From: Chitinophagales bacterium
GTDB lineage: Bacteria; Bacteroidota; Bacteroidia; Chitinophagales; UBA2359
Reading direction: 5' to 3'
NCBI GenBank assembly: GCA_020628375.1
Contig: JAHDFD010000003.1
Span: 124,001 to 188,000 of the forward strand
DNA: 64,000 nucleotides
Below the pieces are notes generated by a model. That model had not been told where the DNA came from, ran no database searches, and saw nothing but the letters and a program-made list of their open reading frames with translations. Position numbers and translations under genes: made by a program. Within the stretch, counting starts at the first letter, position 1. Each line of letters opens with the position of its first letter. Positions 55,642 to 64,000 of this stretch are shown here, in pieces.

Positions 55642-56954
55642 ATTTGATTTTAATTTATTCTATAAAAATAACCAACAGACTCGAATACATCTTCGATCTT
55701 ATATTCAAAGAAATATTAGGTATTAACCTGCGGTTTACCACTGATGAAGAAGTTTTCAGGGATTTTAACGGAGCAAAGTTGAATTATGGCAAACAGAAAC
55801 AGGAAAATGAGCTTTTCTGTTATGCTGAAAATATTCTGTTTGAAAAGAACCAGAAAGCATTCGATATTGAAGTTGGAGAATTTAGGAATATCAAATGCAT
55901 CTTTTATCACAATCATAAAGATTCAGTACTTCCCTTTGATCCCTTTGCAGCTGCTTTCTATCTGGTAACGCGTTACGAGGAATACCTCGAATTCAATGCT
56001 GACAGATATGGTCGTTTTAATTCGGATCAAAGTATTTCATTTAAGTATGGTTTTTTAAAGAAACCAGTAGTTAATATATGGGCATACTGGTTAGCAGCTA
56101 TCCTTCGTGACAGATACCCTAACCTGGTTACAGAAGAAAGAAAATTCAAGTTTATTCCAACTTACGATATTGACATAGCTTATTCCTATAAATACAAAGG
56201 TTTTATCAGAAATTTAGGAGCTTTTTTAAATGAATTAAGAAACTTTAATTTCAAAGGAATTTCCAAAAGAGCTAAAGTGTTGTTTGGCAGTAAAAAAGAC
56301 CCTTACGATACTTATGGGTTTCAAATCGAATTACAGAAAAAGTACAACTTAAGCCCTATTTACTTTTTTCTTCTTGGGCAATTCAGTACGTTAGACAGGA
56401 ATATATCTTCTGACACACCTGCTTACCAACATCTGATGCAATCTATTGCAGATTATGCCAAAGTTGGCATACACCCGTCATTCAAATCATATCAAAACCC
56501 TGATCTGGTAATCAAGGAGATAAAATTACTTTCAAGATTAATTAAGCGTGATATTACCCATAGCCGTCAGCACTATATATTACTGCATTTTCCTCAAATT
56601 TATCAGCAACTTTTAAAAAATGAAATAAGGCGTGAATTCAGTATGGGTTATCCCGACAGAATCGGGTTCAGGGCGGGAATCGCTTCTTCCTATTTGTTTT
56701 ATGACCTTAGTATTGAAACCAAAACTCCAATGCGTATTTTTCCATTTTGTATAATGGATGTTACCCTGAAAGATTATTTGCAATTAGATACAAAAAAAGC
56801 TTTGAAGGAATGTTTAGATATGCTGGAAGAAGTAAAAAAGGTGAATGGCTTATTCATAACTATATTTCACAATCATACTTTAAGTGAAACCGATGGTTGG
56901 GAAGGCTGGTCGCTTCTTTACGAACAATTGGTTCAGAAAGCTACTAGGAGATGA
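55638..56954 (+). CDS. Polysaccharide deacetylase-like protein (DUF7033 type)
   Basis: 438 residues starting with TTG at 55638, which overlaps the previous stop. The N-terminal third matches the DUF7033 type found in Bacteroidota; the rest has a degenerate NodB-like barrel with FIPTYDIDIAYSYK, VGIHPSFKSY and HYILLHFP. The metal-binding Asp-Asp-His set is only partly evident, so activity on N-acetyl groups of a glycan is uncertain. No signal peptide; cytoplasmic or unconventional. Confidence 0.78.
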   Translation: MNLILIYSIKITNRLEYIFDLIFKEILGINLRFTTDEEVFRDFNGAKLNYGKQKQENELFCYAENILFEKNQKAFDIEVGEFRNIKCIFYHNHKDSVLPFDPFAAAFYLVTRYEEYLEFNADRYGRFNSDQSISFKYGFLKKPVVNIWAYWLAAILRDRYPNLVTEERKFKFIPTYDIDIAYSYKYKGFIRNLGAFLNELRNFNFKGISKRAKVLFGSKKDPYDTYGFQIELQKKYNLSPIYFFLLGQFSTLDRNISSDTPAYQHLMQSIADYAKVGIHPSFKSYQNPDLVIKEIKLLSRLIKRDITHSRQHYILLHFPQIYQQLLKNEIRREFSMGYPDRIGFRAGIASSYLFYDLSIETKTPMRIFPFCIMDVTLKDYLQLDTKKALKECLDMLEEVKKVNGLFITIFHNHTLSETDGWEGWSLLYEQLVQKATRR

Positions 56955-57013
56955 ATCATGAATCATGATTGATGATTGATGGATGATGGATGATGGATTT
57001 AGTATAAATAAAA

Positions 57014-57047
57014 ACCGCTGTTAAAGTATTAAAACCCTAACAGCGGT
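57014..57047. terminator. Bidirectional terminator
   Basis: ACCGCTGTTA (57014-57023) pairs perfectly with TAACAGCGGT (57038-57047). It lies between the convergent genes ending at 56954 and 57066, with a T-run on the minus strand. Confidence 0.9.
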
Positions 57048-57065
57048 AAACATATTAAATTGTTT

Positions 57066-59960
57066 TTACTTCCTTACACCATCAATATATTCAACAATGA
57101 ATGCATCACTATATTCACGTGCTTTAATACGTTGAAGAATATCTTCAGCAGTAAACTTATCACTAATAGGTCCTAAAACGACCTTACTTACACCACTTGA
57201 GCTAGTTTCTGTTGAAATACTATAACCCAAATCTCCAAGTGCCATTTCAAATTTAGATAGATTGGGATCTTTTCTGAATGCACCTAATTGTATTTTGAAT
57301 TCATTCCCGGAACCAAAAGTACCAAAGCTACTTCCTGAACTCGCTGCACTTCCACTATAATCAGCATTTGCATCAAAAGTACTAAAAGTCGTTCCTGAAG
57401 TAGAGCTTCCAGTAGAAGAACTACTGAAATCACTATCGAAGAAAGTTCCGTCTGAATTGTAGCTGTTCGAGCTAGAAGAACCAGATGAACTATCTTTAGT
57501 ATAAGTATCACTTATAACTGGCGTATAAGTAGAACCTGACGAATAGGTTGTTGTATTTTCTTCTATATAATAGCTATCATCACCAAAATAACGAGGTAAA
57601 CTGTAAATCGCATTATTATTGTATCCGACAACTTTAAACTCTGTTCTTCTGTTTTCCTGATGTTTCGACTTTGAGCAAGGTACACCATTGGCACACCCAT
57701 TTATTAATTGCGACTCTCCATAACCAACTCCTGAAATTCTATCTGAAGCAATACCCTTGCTAACAATATAATCAACTGCCGATTGAGCACGACGTTGTGA
57801 TAATTTCATATTATAAGAATCGGAAGCTCTTGAATCTGTATGAGAACCCAATTCTAATATAATTCCCGGATTTTCAAACATCATTTTAACAACTTTATCC
57901 AACTCCACAGCAGCATCCGATCTGATGTCGTCTTTATCAAGGTCATAATAAATATGATTCAAGTTCAGAACTTCGCTAGGTACTAAAGATGGATTTAAAG
58001 GATCAACATCGATCTTCGTAAGGAACAAGTCTAATGGAATATCCTTTGTTAAAGGAGAAGAACAATCTCTGCCTTTTGTTGAGAAATTTTCTGTTTCTGT
58101 AAAATATTGCTCCTTAGAAGCCATTACCAGAAAATCCATTTCTCTGTCAACATCAATAAAATAATTTCCATTGCTATCGGTAATAACCGTTTTGGTGAAT
58201 TTGGTAACACTGTTTGTAACACGAACAGTTGCTCCCGAAACCGGTTGACGGCTGTCTCTGTTGAAAACAGTCCCTTTAAGCTGACATTTCTTACTTAAAT
58301 CGGTATCGCTCAAACCACTACTACCATTTCCTGATCCATCGCCTGATCCATCCGTTGCATTACTACCATCGCCAGAACCGTCACCATTTTCACCATCCGG
58401 ATCACCAATACCCGATACAAGGTCTTCAGGACATAGTGGCACTTTAACCTCTAATTCTCCTTCACTCAATTCTTCAGAAAGTAATTCAAGCTCAAAGCCT
58501 TCATAATTCGGGCGGCTTGCTTCTATTCTATAATCTACATCGGTTAAAATAGGCATAGAGAACTTACCATCATCATAAGTAACACTTTCTTGTTTTAACT
58601 CTCCATCTTCATATAATTTTACCGTTACTCCTTCTAGTAATGCTTCGGTATTACAATCAACTACAAAGCCTTCTAAAGTATATTTTGACCGGGTGAAGCT
58701 ATAAATGTCATCATCTCCTTCGCCACCATATCTGTTTGACGCTAAATAACCTTCAGATTTATCTTCATTGATAATAAAACCAAAATCATCGAAGTAAGAA
58801 TTGATCGGCACACGCAAATTTTCAGCAGCAGTCCAATCATTTCCAACTTTTCTAGACTCAAAAATATCCAAACCACCTAAGCCCGGTTGTGCATCGGAAG
58901 AGAAATACAATGTTCCATCTTCATGAATGAAAGGGAACATTTCACGTCCTTCAGTATTGATAACCGGTCCTAAATTTTCAGGCTCACTCCAGCCTTCTCC
59001 CTGACGGTAGCTCACATAAATATCCTCGTTTCCATATCCGCCCGGCATATCTGAAACAAAATAAAGTTCATCACCATCGAAAGATAAAGTTGGATGACCA
59101 ACAGAATATTCATCACTATTAAAAGGAAGCTCTTCTATATCTCCCCATTTATCACCATTTCTTTTTGCTGTATAAATTTTTAAACGAATCGTATTGTCCT
59201 TATCTTTTCCCTTTTTACCTCTTATATAATTATTTCTGGTGAAGAACATTATTTCCTCATCCTTAGAAAAAGTAACAGTACCTTCATGTAACCATGTATT
59301 GGCTTTTCCTTTAAATAACTTCGGTCGTTTTAACTCCCAGGGTTTACCATCTTTTTTCTCTTTATCAGCTGTATAAAGATCCAGGTATGGAGCATTAGTC
59401 CAGTTATAAACACGCTCTTCAAACTTTTCACCTCTGGCTGAAGCAAATAAAATCCCATCTTCATAAAAAGCCGGACCAAAATCAGATGCCTTAGAGTTCA
59501 CGTCTGTGATTTTTAACACATAAACTCCAGGATCTCTTTTGAAATAAGTTTCTCTGTCACAGGCTTCTACCTGACGCATTCCACGTGTATCGGCAGGAAC
59601 TCTGTTCGCGTATTCAAGAAACACATCCCGCGCTTCATCGCACTTATCGTTAATTTTCAATGCCATACCATAACGCAAATAATGAATATCTTCTGCTTCC
59701 GGTAATTCGATAACCTTAGCGTACCACGCTTCGGCTTCGGGTGGCATATTCATTAAACGATAACATTCAGCCAATTTGATTATGGCTTCAGGGGTGTTCT
59801 TTTTATCAGCAATTTCCTTATACAACTCGGCAGCTTCCGGATAGGAAAAAGCTTCATAAAGTTTATTCGCTTTTTTCAACTTACCTTTCTGAGCATGCAA
59901 ATTGTTTGGTACAACTGCTATCATCAAAGCAACAATTAATAAGTAGTACCACTTTTTCAT
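57066..59960 (-). CDS. Large OmpA-family protein with TPR, WD40-like repeats and SPOR domain
   Basis: 964 residues. Signal peptide; TPR-like repeats (about 30-120); PD40/WD40-like beta-propeller (150-430, with SFDGDELYFVSDMPGGYGNEDI-type repeats); two carboxypeptidase-regulatory-like domains (about 435-500 and 560-640) separated by a Gly/Ser/Asp linker; an OmpA peptidoglycan-binding domain (about 665-775, LELGSHTDSRASDSYN and RISGVGYGES); a Ser-rich linker; and a C-terminal SPOR domain (about 890-964). The first parts match PorE-like proteins that tie the type IX machinery to peptidoglycan. The added SPOR domain gives a second peptidoglycan contact. Confidence 0.88.
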   Translation of the reverse strand: MKKWYYLLIVALMIAVVPNNLHAQKGKLKKANKLYEAFSYPEAAELYKEIADKKNTPEAIIKLAECYRLMNMPPEAEAWYAKVIELPEAEDIHYLRYGMALKINDKCDEARDVFLEYANRVPADTRGMRQVEACDRETYFKRDPGVYVLKITDVNSKASDFGPAFYEDGILFASARGEKFEERVYNWTNAPYLDLYTADKEKKDGKPWELKRPKLFKGKANTWLHEGTVTFSKDEEIMFFTRNNYIRGKKGKDKDNTIRLKIYTAKRNGDKWGDIEELPFNSDEYSVGHPTLSFDGDELYFVSDMPGGYGNEDIYVSYRQGEGWSEPENLGPVINTEGREMFPFIHEDGTLYFSSDAQPGLGGLDIFESRKVGNDWTAAENLRVPINSYFDDFGFIINEDKSEGYLASNRYGGEGDDDIYSFTRSKYTLEGFVVDCNTEALLEGVTVKLYEDGELKQESVTYDDGKFSMPILTDVDYRIEASRPNYEGFELELLSEELSEGELEVKVPLCPEDLVSGIGDPDGENGDGSGDGSNATDGSGDGSGNGSSGLSDTDLSKKCQLKGTVFNRDSRQPVSGATVRVTNSVTKFTKTVITDSNGNYFIDVDREMDFLVMASKEQYFTETENFSTKGRDCSSPLTKDIPLDLFLTKIDVDPLNPSLVPSEVLNLNHIYYDLDKDDIRSDAAVELDKVVKMMFENPGIILELGSHTDSRASDSYNMKLSQRRAQSAVDYIVSKGIASDRISGVGYGESQLINGCANGVPCSKSKHQENRRTEFKVVGYNNNAIYSLPRYFGDDSYYIEENTTTYSSGSTYTPVISDTYTKDSSSGSSSSNSYNSDGTFFDSDFSSSSTGSSTSGTTFSTFDANADYSGSAASSGSSFGTFGSGNEFKIQLGAFRKDPNLSKFEMALGDLGYSISTETSSSGVSKVVLGPISDKFTAEDILQRIKAREYSDAFIVEYIDGVRK

Positions 59961-60175
59961 CGGTAATTTTTTATTTTCAAAAATCTATATTCTATCTCAA
60001 TAATATTCCTTGTATCTGATTTAAAAATTCCTTTTAAAACAAAGTTATTCGGGAACATCAACAAGGCTTGTCCAAAAACGATACCAATTTGTATGCCTAT
60101 TTAAAAAGCAAGTGTAACTTAGCATACGATAAATAGCCCCAATACCCGAAATACAGCACTTTAAAATACAAAAGA

Positions 60176-61933
60176 ATGGGATTGAAAAAAAATTTACTTT
60201 TATACTTTTTCCTGATTTTAACCATTTATTCCTGTAAGTTACTTTCTGAAAAAAAATCAGTTGAGAAAACTGAATCCGATACTGTTGAAATGGGTGTTTA
60301 TGCTGATAATACTATGGTTGTTACAGCACATCCTGAAGCCAGTAAAATTGGGATCGACTTGTTAAAGTCGGGAGGAAATGCCATCGATGCAATGGTTGGT
60401 GTTCATTTTGCGCTTACAGTATGCTACCCTAGAGCAGGAAATATTGGTGGTGGTGGTTTTATGGTATATAGGAACAATGAAGGAGAAAGCCATACACTTG
60501 ATTTTCGGGAAACGGCCCCAGAACAAGCCAGCAGAGATATGTATCTTGATGAAAACAAACAGGTGATTAGCCGACTTAGTCTGGATGGTCATTTGGCAGT
60601 CGGGATTCCGGGAAGCGTAGATGGAATGTGGGAAGCACATCAGAAATTTGGCAAATTAAGTTGGGAGCGAGTTGTTCAGCCAGCTATAGAACTTGCAGAA
60701 AAAGGATATAGGCTTACGATTGGTGAAAAAGAAAAAATGGAAAAATATGCTGAAGATATTATTCAATTCAATACAAAAGAAAACCTCTTTACTCAACTAC
60801 AAGCACCAAATGCAGGTTCAACTTTCATTCAGCAAGATTTGGCTAATACACTAAAAATAATTCAGCAAAAAGGAAGAGATGGTTTTTACACGGGCAGAAT
60901 AGCCCAATTATTTATTGAAGAAATGGAAAGAGGAAATGGTATTATTACATTAGAAGATCTGAAAAATTACGAATCAAAATGGCGTGAACCGCTTCAGGGT
61001 ATTTATAAAGAAAAGTACAATATCATTTCTATGCCTCCTCCTTCCAGTGGTGGAATATGTTTATTACAAATGCTAGAAATGTTAGAAGATTTTCCACTAG
61101 AAAATTGGGGATTTCATTCTAAAGAAAGTGTTCATATTATTAATGAAGTAGAACGATTGGCTTATGCCGACAGAGCAGAACATTTAGGTGATCCTGATTT
61201 TTACAATGTTCCAATAGAAGCACTTTTAAACGCTAGTTACTTAGAAAACAGACTTACTTTAATAAATGAGCAGGAACGTACCCCTTCTTCAGTAATTAAA
61301 GCGGGGGTTGTATCTAAAACTTCATCGGGTAGTAAAAACAGAAAAGAAGAAAGCGAGGAAACTACCCATTATTCGATAGTTGACAGCGAAGGAAATGCTG
61401 TTTCTGTAACAACTACTTTGAACAGTAATTATGGTTCGAAGGTAGTAGTAGGTAATGCTGGCTTTTTTCTGAATAATGAAATGGATGATTTTAGTGCAAA
61501 GCCGGGCGTTCCAAACCAGTTTGGTCTAATAGGAAAAGAAGCAAATGCCATTCAGGCGGGCAAACGTATGCTTAGCTCTATGACTCCTACGATCGTTGAA
61601 AAAAATAACGAATTATATATGGTATTAGGCACTCCTGGCGGTTCAACGATTATTACGTCTGTTTTACAGAATATTATTAATGTAGTTGAATATGACATGA
61701 AAATGCAGGAATCGGTAAACAGCTGTCGTTTTCATCACCAATGGAAACCAGACACTTTATTTATGGAACCTTCGTGTTTTGATACTGATATTGTAAATGA
61801 ACTTAAAAAATCAGGTCATACACTTATTGAAAAAGAAAAAATTGGCAGGGTTGATGCTATTTTAATTCATGAAAACGGACGCTTGGAAGGCGCAGCTGAT
61901 CCAAGAGGAGAAGATAAAGCGATGGGGTACTAA
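60176..61933 (+). CDS. ggt: Gamma-glutamyltransferase, lipoprotein type
   Basis: 585 residues. Lipoprotein signal with lipobox (LTIYSCKLL). GNAIDAMVGVHFALTVCYPR and GNIGGGGFMVYR precede the processing site; the autocatalytic and nucleophilic Thr is in EETTHYSIVDS, and GTPGGSTIITSV is near the C terminus. The enzyme cleaves glutathione and transfers gamma-glutamyl groups in the periplasm or at the outer membrane. Stands alone. Confidence 0.93.
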   Translation: MGLKKNLLLYFFLILTIYSCKLLSEKKSVEKTESDTVEMGVYADNTMVVTAHPEASKIGIDLLKSGGNAIDAMVGVHFALTVCYPRAGNIGGGGFMVYRNNEGESHTLDFRETAPEQASRDMYLDENKQVISRLSLDGHLAVGIPGSVDGMWEAHQKFGKLSWERVVQPAIELAEKGYRLTIGEKEKMEKYAEDIIQFNTKENLFTQLQAPNAGSTFIQQDLANTLKIIQQKGRDGFYTGRIAQLFIEEMERGNGIITLEDLKNYESKWREPLQGIYKEKYNIISMPPPSSGGICLLQMLEMLEDFPLENWGFHSKESVHIINEVERLAYADRAEHLGDPDFYNVPIEALLNASYLENRLTLINEQERTPSSVIKAGVVSKTSSGSKNRKEESEETTHYSIVDSEGNAVSVTTTLNSNYGSKVVVGNAGFFLNNEMDDFSAKPGVPNQFGLIGKEANAIQAGKRMLSSMTPTIVEKNNELYMVLGTPGGSTIITSVLQNIINVVEYDMKMQESVNSCRFHHQWKPDTLFMEPSCFDTDIVNELKKSGHTLIEKEKIGRVDAILIHENGRLEGAADPRGEDKAMGY

Positions 61934-62004
61934 AATTTATGTTACTACTCAGCATTTAAAATCTCAAAAAAAATTATTAATTTAGCATTTTAAAAATATA
62001 TTCA

Positions 62005-63048
62005 ATGCGTAAAATATTTTCTATTCTCGCTGCCTTTGTAGTGTTAACCTGGGTTTCTTGTAATAACGATACTAGTGAAACAAATGGTAATACCCGTTAT
62101 ATCGATGAAATTTTCACATTTGAAAAAACAAGTAATATAGAGTTTGCAGAAGCAGAGTCTTTGATATGGGTTCAGCCTTACTCTATTACTTCACAAAATA
62201 TTACTTATTCCAAGGATTTAGATTTTGATCTTTATCAGCCGGAAGGTGATACCGCAACCGATCGCCCATTAATTATTATGGCATTCGGTGGTGCTTTTGT
62301 TGTTGGAACGAAAATACAACCAGAGTTGGTAAGTTTTTGTGAAAGTATGGCAAAAAGAGGATACGTTGTAGCTTCGATCGATTATCGTTTAGGGTTCAAT
62401 GTTTTTGATGATGATACAGCCGTTCGTGCTGTTTATCGTGGTGCACAGGATGTTATTTCAGCTATTTTATATTTCAAAGGAAATGCGGCTCAATATGGTA
62501 TCGATCCTGACAAGATCTTTGTAGGCGGAAACAGTGCAGGTTCTATTTCTGCAATTCATGCTGCTTATGGAGAAGCTTCGGAAAGATCAGGAAATGATCT
62601 GTTCAGTTCTACCTACGATGTGAACGGATGGCCTGATTTGGGAGAACCAACAGAAGGAAACACAGCGAGTGGTTTAAATTATTTAGCTTCAGGTGATTAT
62701 AATGTTGCCGGCATTGTTAATTTATGGGGTGCTATTGGTGATTTGGATTTGATCAACGATGCACAACACGAACCAATGATATCATTTTATGGCGACGCTG
62801 ATGGCATTGTTAGTCCTTATTCAGGTGCTCCTTTTGAAGAAACATTATCAAATTTACCAGGGGTTAGTGGTATCGTAACTTTCCCTGTACTTCATGGTTC
62901 TGTTCCTATGCACGATCAATTGAACAGCTTAGGAATTTATAATGAAATACATAATTTCGCCGGAGAAGGTCATGAGCCTTGGCGTGATGAAAACCAAGCG
63001 ATTGAAATCAACGATAAAACAGCTGAATTCTTACATAGTTTACTATAA
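62005..63048 (+). CDS. Alpha/beta-hydrolase (carboxylesterase-like) lipoprotein
   Basis: 347 residues. Lipoprotein signal (VVLTWVSCNN). Oxyanion region AFGGAFVVGTK, nucleophile elbow GGNSAGSIS, Asp in SFYGDADGIVSP, His in GEGHEPW: a complete catalytic triad in family order. Probable esterase or lipase; the substrate is unknown. Follows the gamma-glutamyltransferase gene by about 70 bases on the same strand. Confidence 0.85.
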   Translation: MRKIFSILAAFVVLTWVSCNNDTSETNGNTRYIDEIFTFEKTSNIEFAEAESLIWVQPYSITSQNITYSKDLDFDLYQPEGDTATDRPLIIMAFGGAFVVGTKIQPELVSFCESMAKRGYVVASIDYRLGFNVFDDDTAVRAVYRGAQDVISAILYFKGNAAQYGIDPDKIFVGGNSAGSISAIHAAYGEASERSGNDLFSSTYDVNGWPDLGEPTEGNTASGLNYLASGDYNVAGIVNLWGAIGDLDLINDAQHEPMISFYGDADGIVSPYSGAPFEETLSNLPGVSGIVTFPVLHGSVPMHDQLNSLGIYNEIHNFAGEGHEPWRDENQAIEINDKTAEFLHSLL

Positions 63049-63076
63049 TTGATAGTTGATAATTCGTGGTTGATAG

Positions 63077-63111
63077 TTGATGAATGATAGGTAATTTTTA
63101 TCATTCATCAA
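63077..63111. repeat. Inverted repeat in an ATTGATAATTGAT-type region
   Basis: TTGATGAATGAT (63077-63088) and ATCATTCATCAA (63100-63111) pair perfectly. It is embedded in low-complexity TTGATAATTGAT sequence like that at about 68-105. It could serve as a terminator after the esterase gene, although the T-run is inside the loop. Confidence 0.6.
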
Positions 63112-63194
63112 TTATCGTTCATCAATTCTCAATTATAAACTCCTACTTTAATCGAATTAGCTGTAAATTTGCACCTCATTTTAAAAACAGAATA

Positions 63195-63305
63195 ATGGAA
63201 TTTTTCTTTATTGCAATTATTTTATTTGGAATTGTAGCTGTTTTTATGGCTATCGGTCGTGTTGCTACTCCTCGTAAGCGTTTACACGATCACGATGATC
63301 ATTAG
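63195..63305 (+). CDS. Small membrane protein
   Basis: 36 residues: one membrane segment (FFFIAIILFGIVAVFMAIG) and a basic then His/Asp-rich tail (KRLHDHDDH). The start is the ATG at 63195; the upstream part of the frame is not coding-like. Function unknown; the His/Asp end might bind metal. Confidence 0.5.
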   Translation: MEFFFIAIILFGIVAVFMAIGRVATPRKRLHDHDDH

Positions 63306-63322
63306 AAATAGTAAGGCACTAT

Positions 63323-64000
63323 TTATTTGAGTTCCTCTATTTTTTCTTTCAGCCAGGTAATATCTGCTACCTGACTTTCTGCTGTAAGTTGTTTTTCTAC
63401 TTCTTCAATATTCTTTTTTCCACCATCTCTTATATTTCGGATCTTTTTAATATATCTGATCAGGTTCTTGTACATTTTCCGATAATTCGGAGCAACCATT
63501 TTCTTTCTGTTCAGTAATACTTTAAAGCTGTCCATTAAAGAAGTAAGTGCGGCATTTTCATCGGTCTCATAATACGTTTTGAGCAAAAGCGACTTTGCAT
63601 CGAGTATATAGAAAACTCCCTGATAATCTACATTTATCAAGAGACTTATTACTTCATCATAGTCTTTAAGATAAAAATGGTATTTAGCCAGATTATATGT
63701 ATAGGCATTATCGCGATACATTTCTGGAATGTAATCTTTAAAATCTTCGATAAACTTAAGTGCCCAATCCAACTCTCCTACCCTGAGCGATACAGTAATG
63801 ATATTTTTATAAGTCCATGGAGACAGTACATTATCTTCTTGTATATTTCCTTTAAAGATCAATTGGGTATTTATAAGCGCTTTGTACAGATCCAATAGTT
63901 CGTTCAGAAAATAACTATTACCTGCATTCACTTTTTTAATACAATAGTTTTGAGCAACAATGTATAAGTTTCTGGCCTCTTCGGCAGGGAAATATGCCGA
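63323..64000 (-). CDS. Helical repeat (TPR-like) protein, C-terminal part
   Basis: The frame continues past the right edge, reading FPAEEARNLYIVAQNYC just before the GTG at 63931, so the gene is partial and starts outside the window. The visible 225 residues are all-helical with repeats of the TPR type (DYDEVISLLINVDYQG, DAKSLLLKTYYETDE). No membrane segment. Function unknown. Confidence 0.75.
   Translation of the reverse strand, partial: SAYFPAEEARNLYIVAQNYCIKKVNAGNSYFLNELLDLYKALINTQLIFKGNIQEDNVLSPWTYKNIITVSLRVGELDWALKFIEDFKDYIPEMYRDNAYTYNLAKYHFYLKDYDEVISLLINVDYQGVFYILDAKSLLLKTYYETDENAALTSLMDSFKVLLNRKKMVAPNYRKMYKNLIRYIKKIRNIRDGGKKNIEEVEKQLTAESQVADITWLKEKIEELK

Overview
The window comes from a low-GC member of the Bacteroidota, most likely close to Flavobacteriia. 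Supporting features are alternative complex III (act genes), a single-gene cytochrome b558 type SdhC, type IX secretion tails, an OmpA protein with WD40-like repeats, DUF6090 and a Flavobacterium-type arginine decarboxylase. I cannot name the genus.

Layout. 1-6.3 kb: actD (partial), actC, actB and actA on the minus strand, the respiratory quinol:electron-acceptor oxidoreductase. 7.1-17.5 kb: a surface-protein region with an exosortase and its partner membrane protein, a substrate-like protein carrying a PTxxEWG sorting motif and a perfect 620-bp internal tandem duplication, an AraC regulator, a decayed copy of that regulator's end, and two secreted proteins sharing one C-terminal module. 17.5-28.9 kb: two tightly packed, divergent gene sets. 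The leftward set is sensor kinase, response regulator, ECF sigma factor, two ATP-grasp ligases and an aspartoacylase-like hydrolase. The rightward set is acidic lipoprotein, DksA-like protein, MscS channel, arginine decarboxylase, SET-domain protein, agmatinase and deoxyhypusine synthase-like protein. Together they look like a polyamine and amide-ligase module. 28.9-36.0 kb: a reactive-sulfur detoxification set (ArsR/BigR-like repressor, TauE, persulfide dioxygenase-rhodanese, split YeeE/YedE transporter, DUF3703) with katG and a methyltransferase.

36.1-39.9 kb: mazEF and a type IX-secreted protein, each embedded between copies of dispersed repeats. 39.9-43.6 kb: the most unusual region. A RING-type protein of the MXAN_6230/SCO0854 family is preceded, on the same strand, by an alternating array of four tRNA-like sequences and five 74-80-nt structured elements. 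Three of the tRNA-like sequences carry insertions in the anticodon loop near the classical intron position, and those insertions contain a rearranged form of the same structured element. Stem sequences change with compensation while the internal-loop bases stay constant, so a folded RNA is selected. No RNA ligase lies in the window.

43.7-64 kb: two Uma2-type nucleases, sdhCAB, a 2-hydroxyacid dehydrogenase, an RluA-type pseudouridine synthase lacking a normal start codon, an orphan CoA-transferase subunit A, a polysaccharide-deacetylase-like protein, a large OmpA/SPOR protein, gamma-glutamyltransferase, an esterase and a partial TPR-like protein. Intergenic parts carry several short palindromic repeat families.
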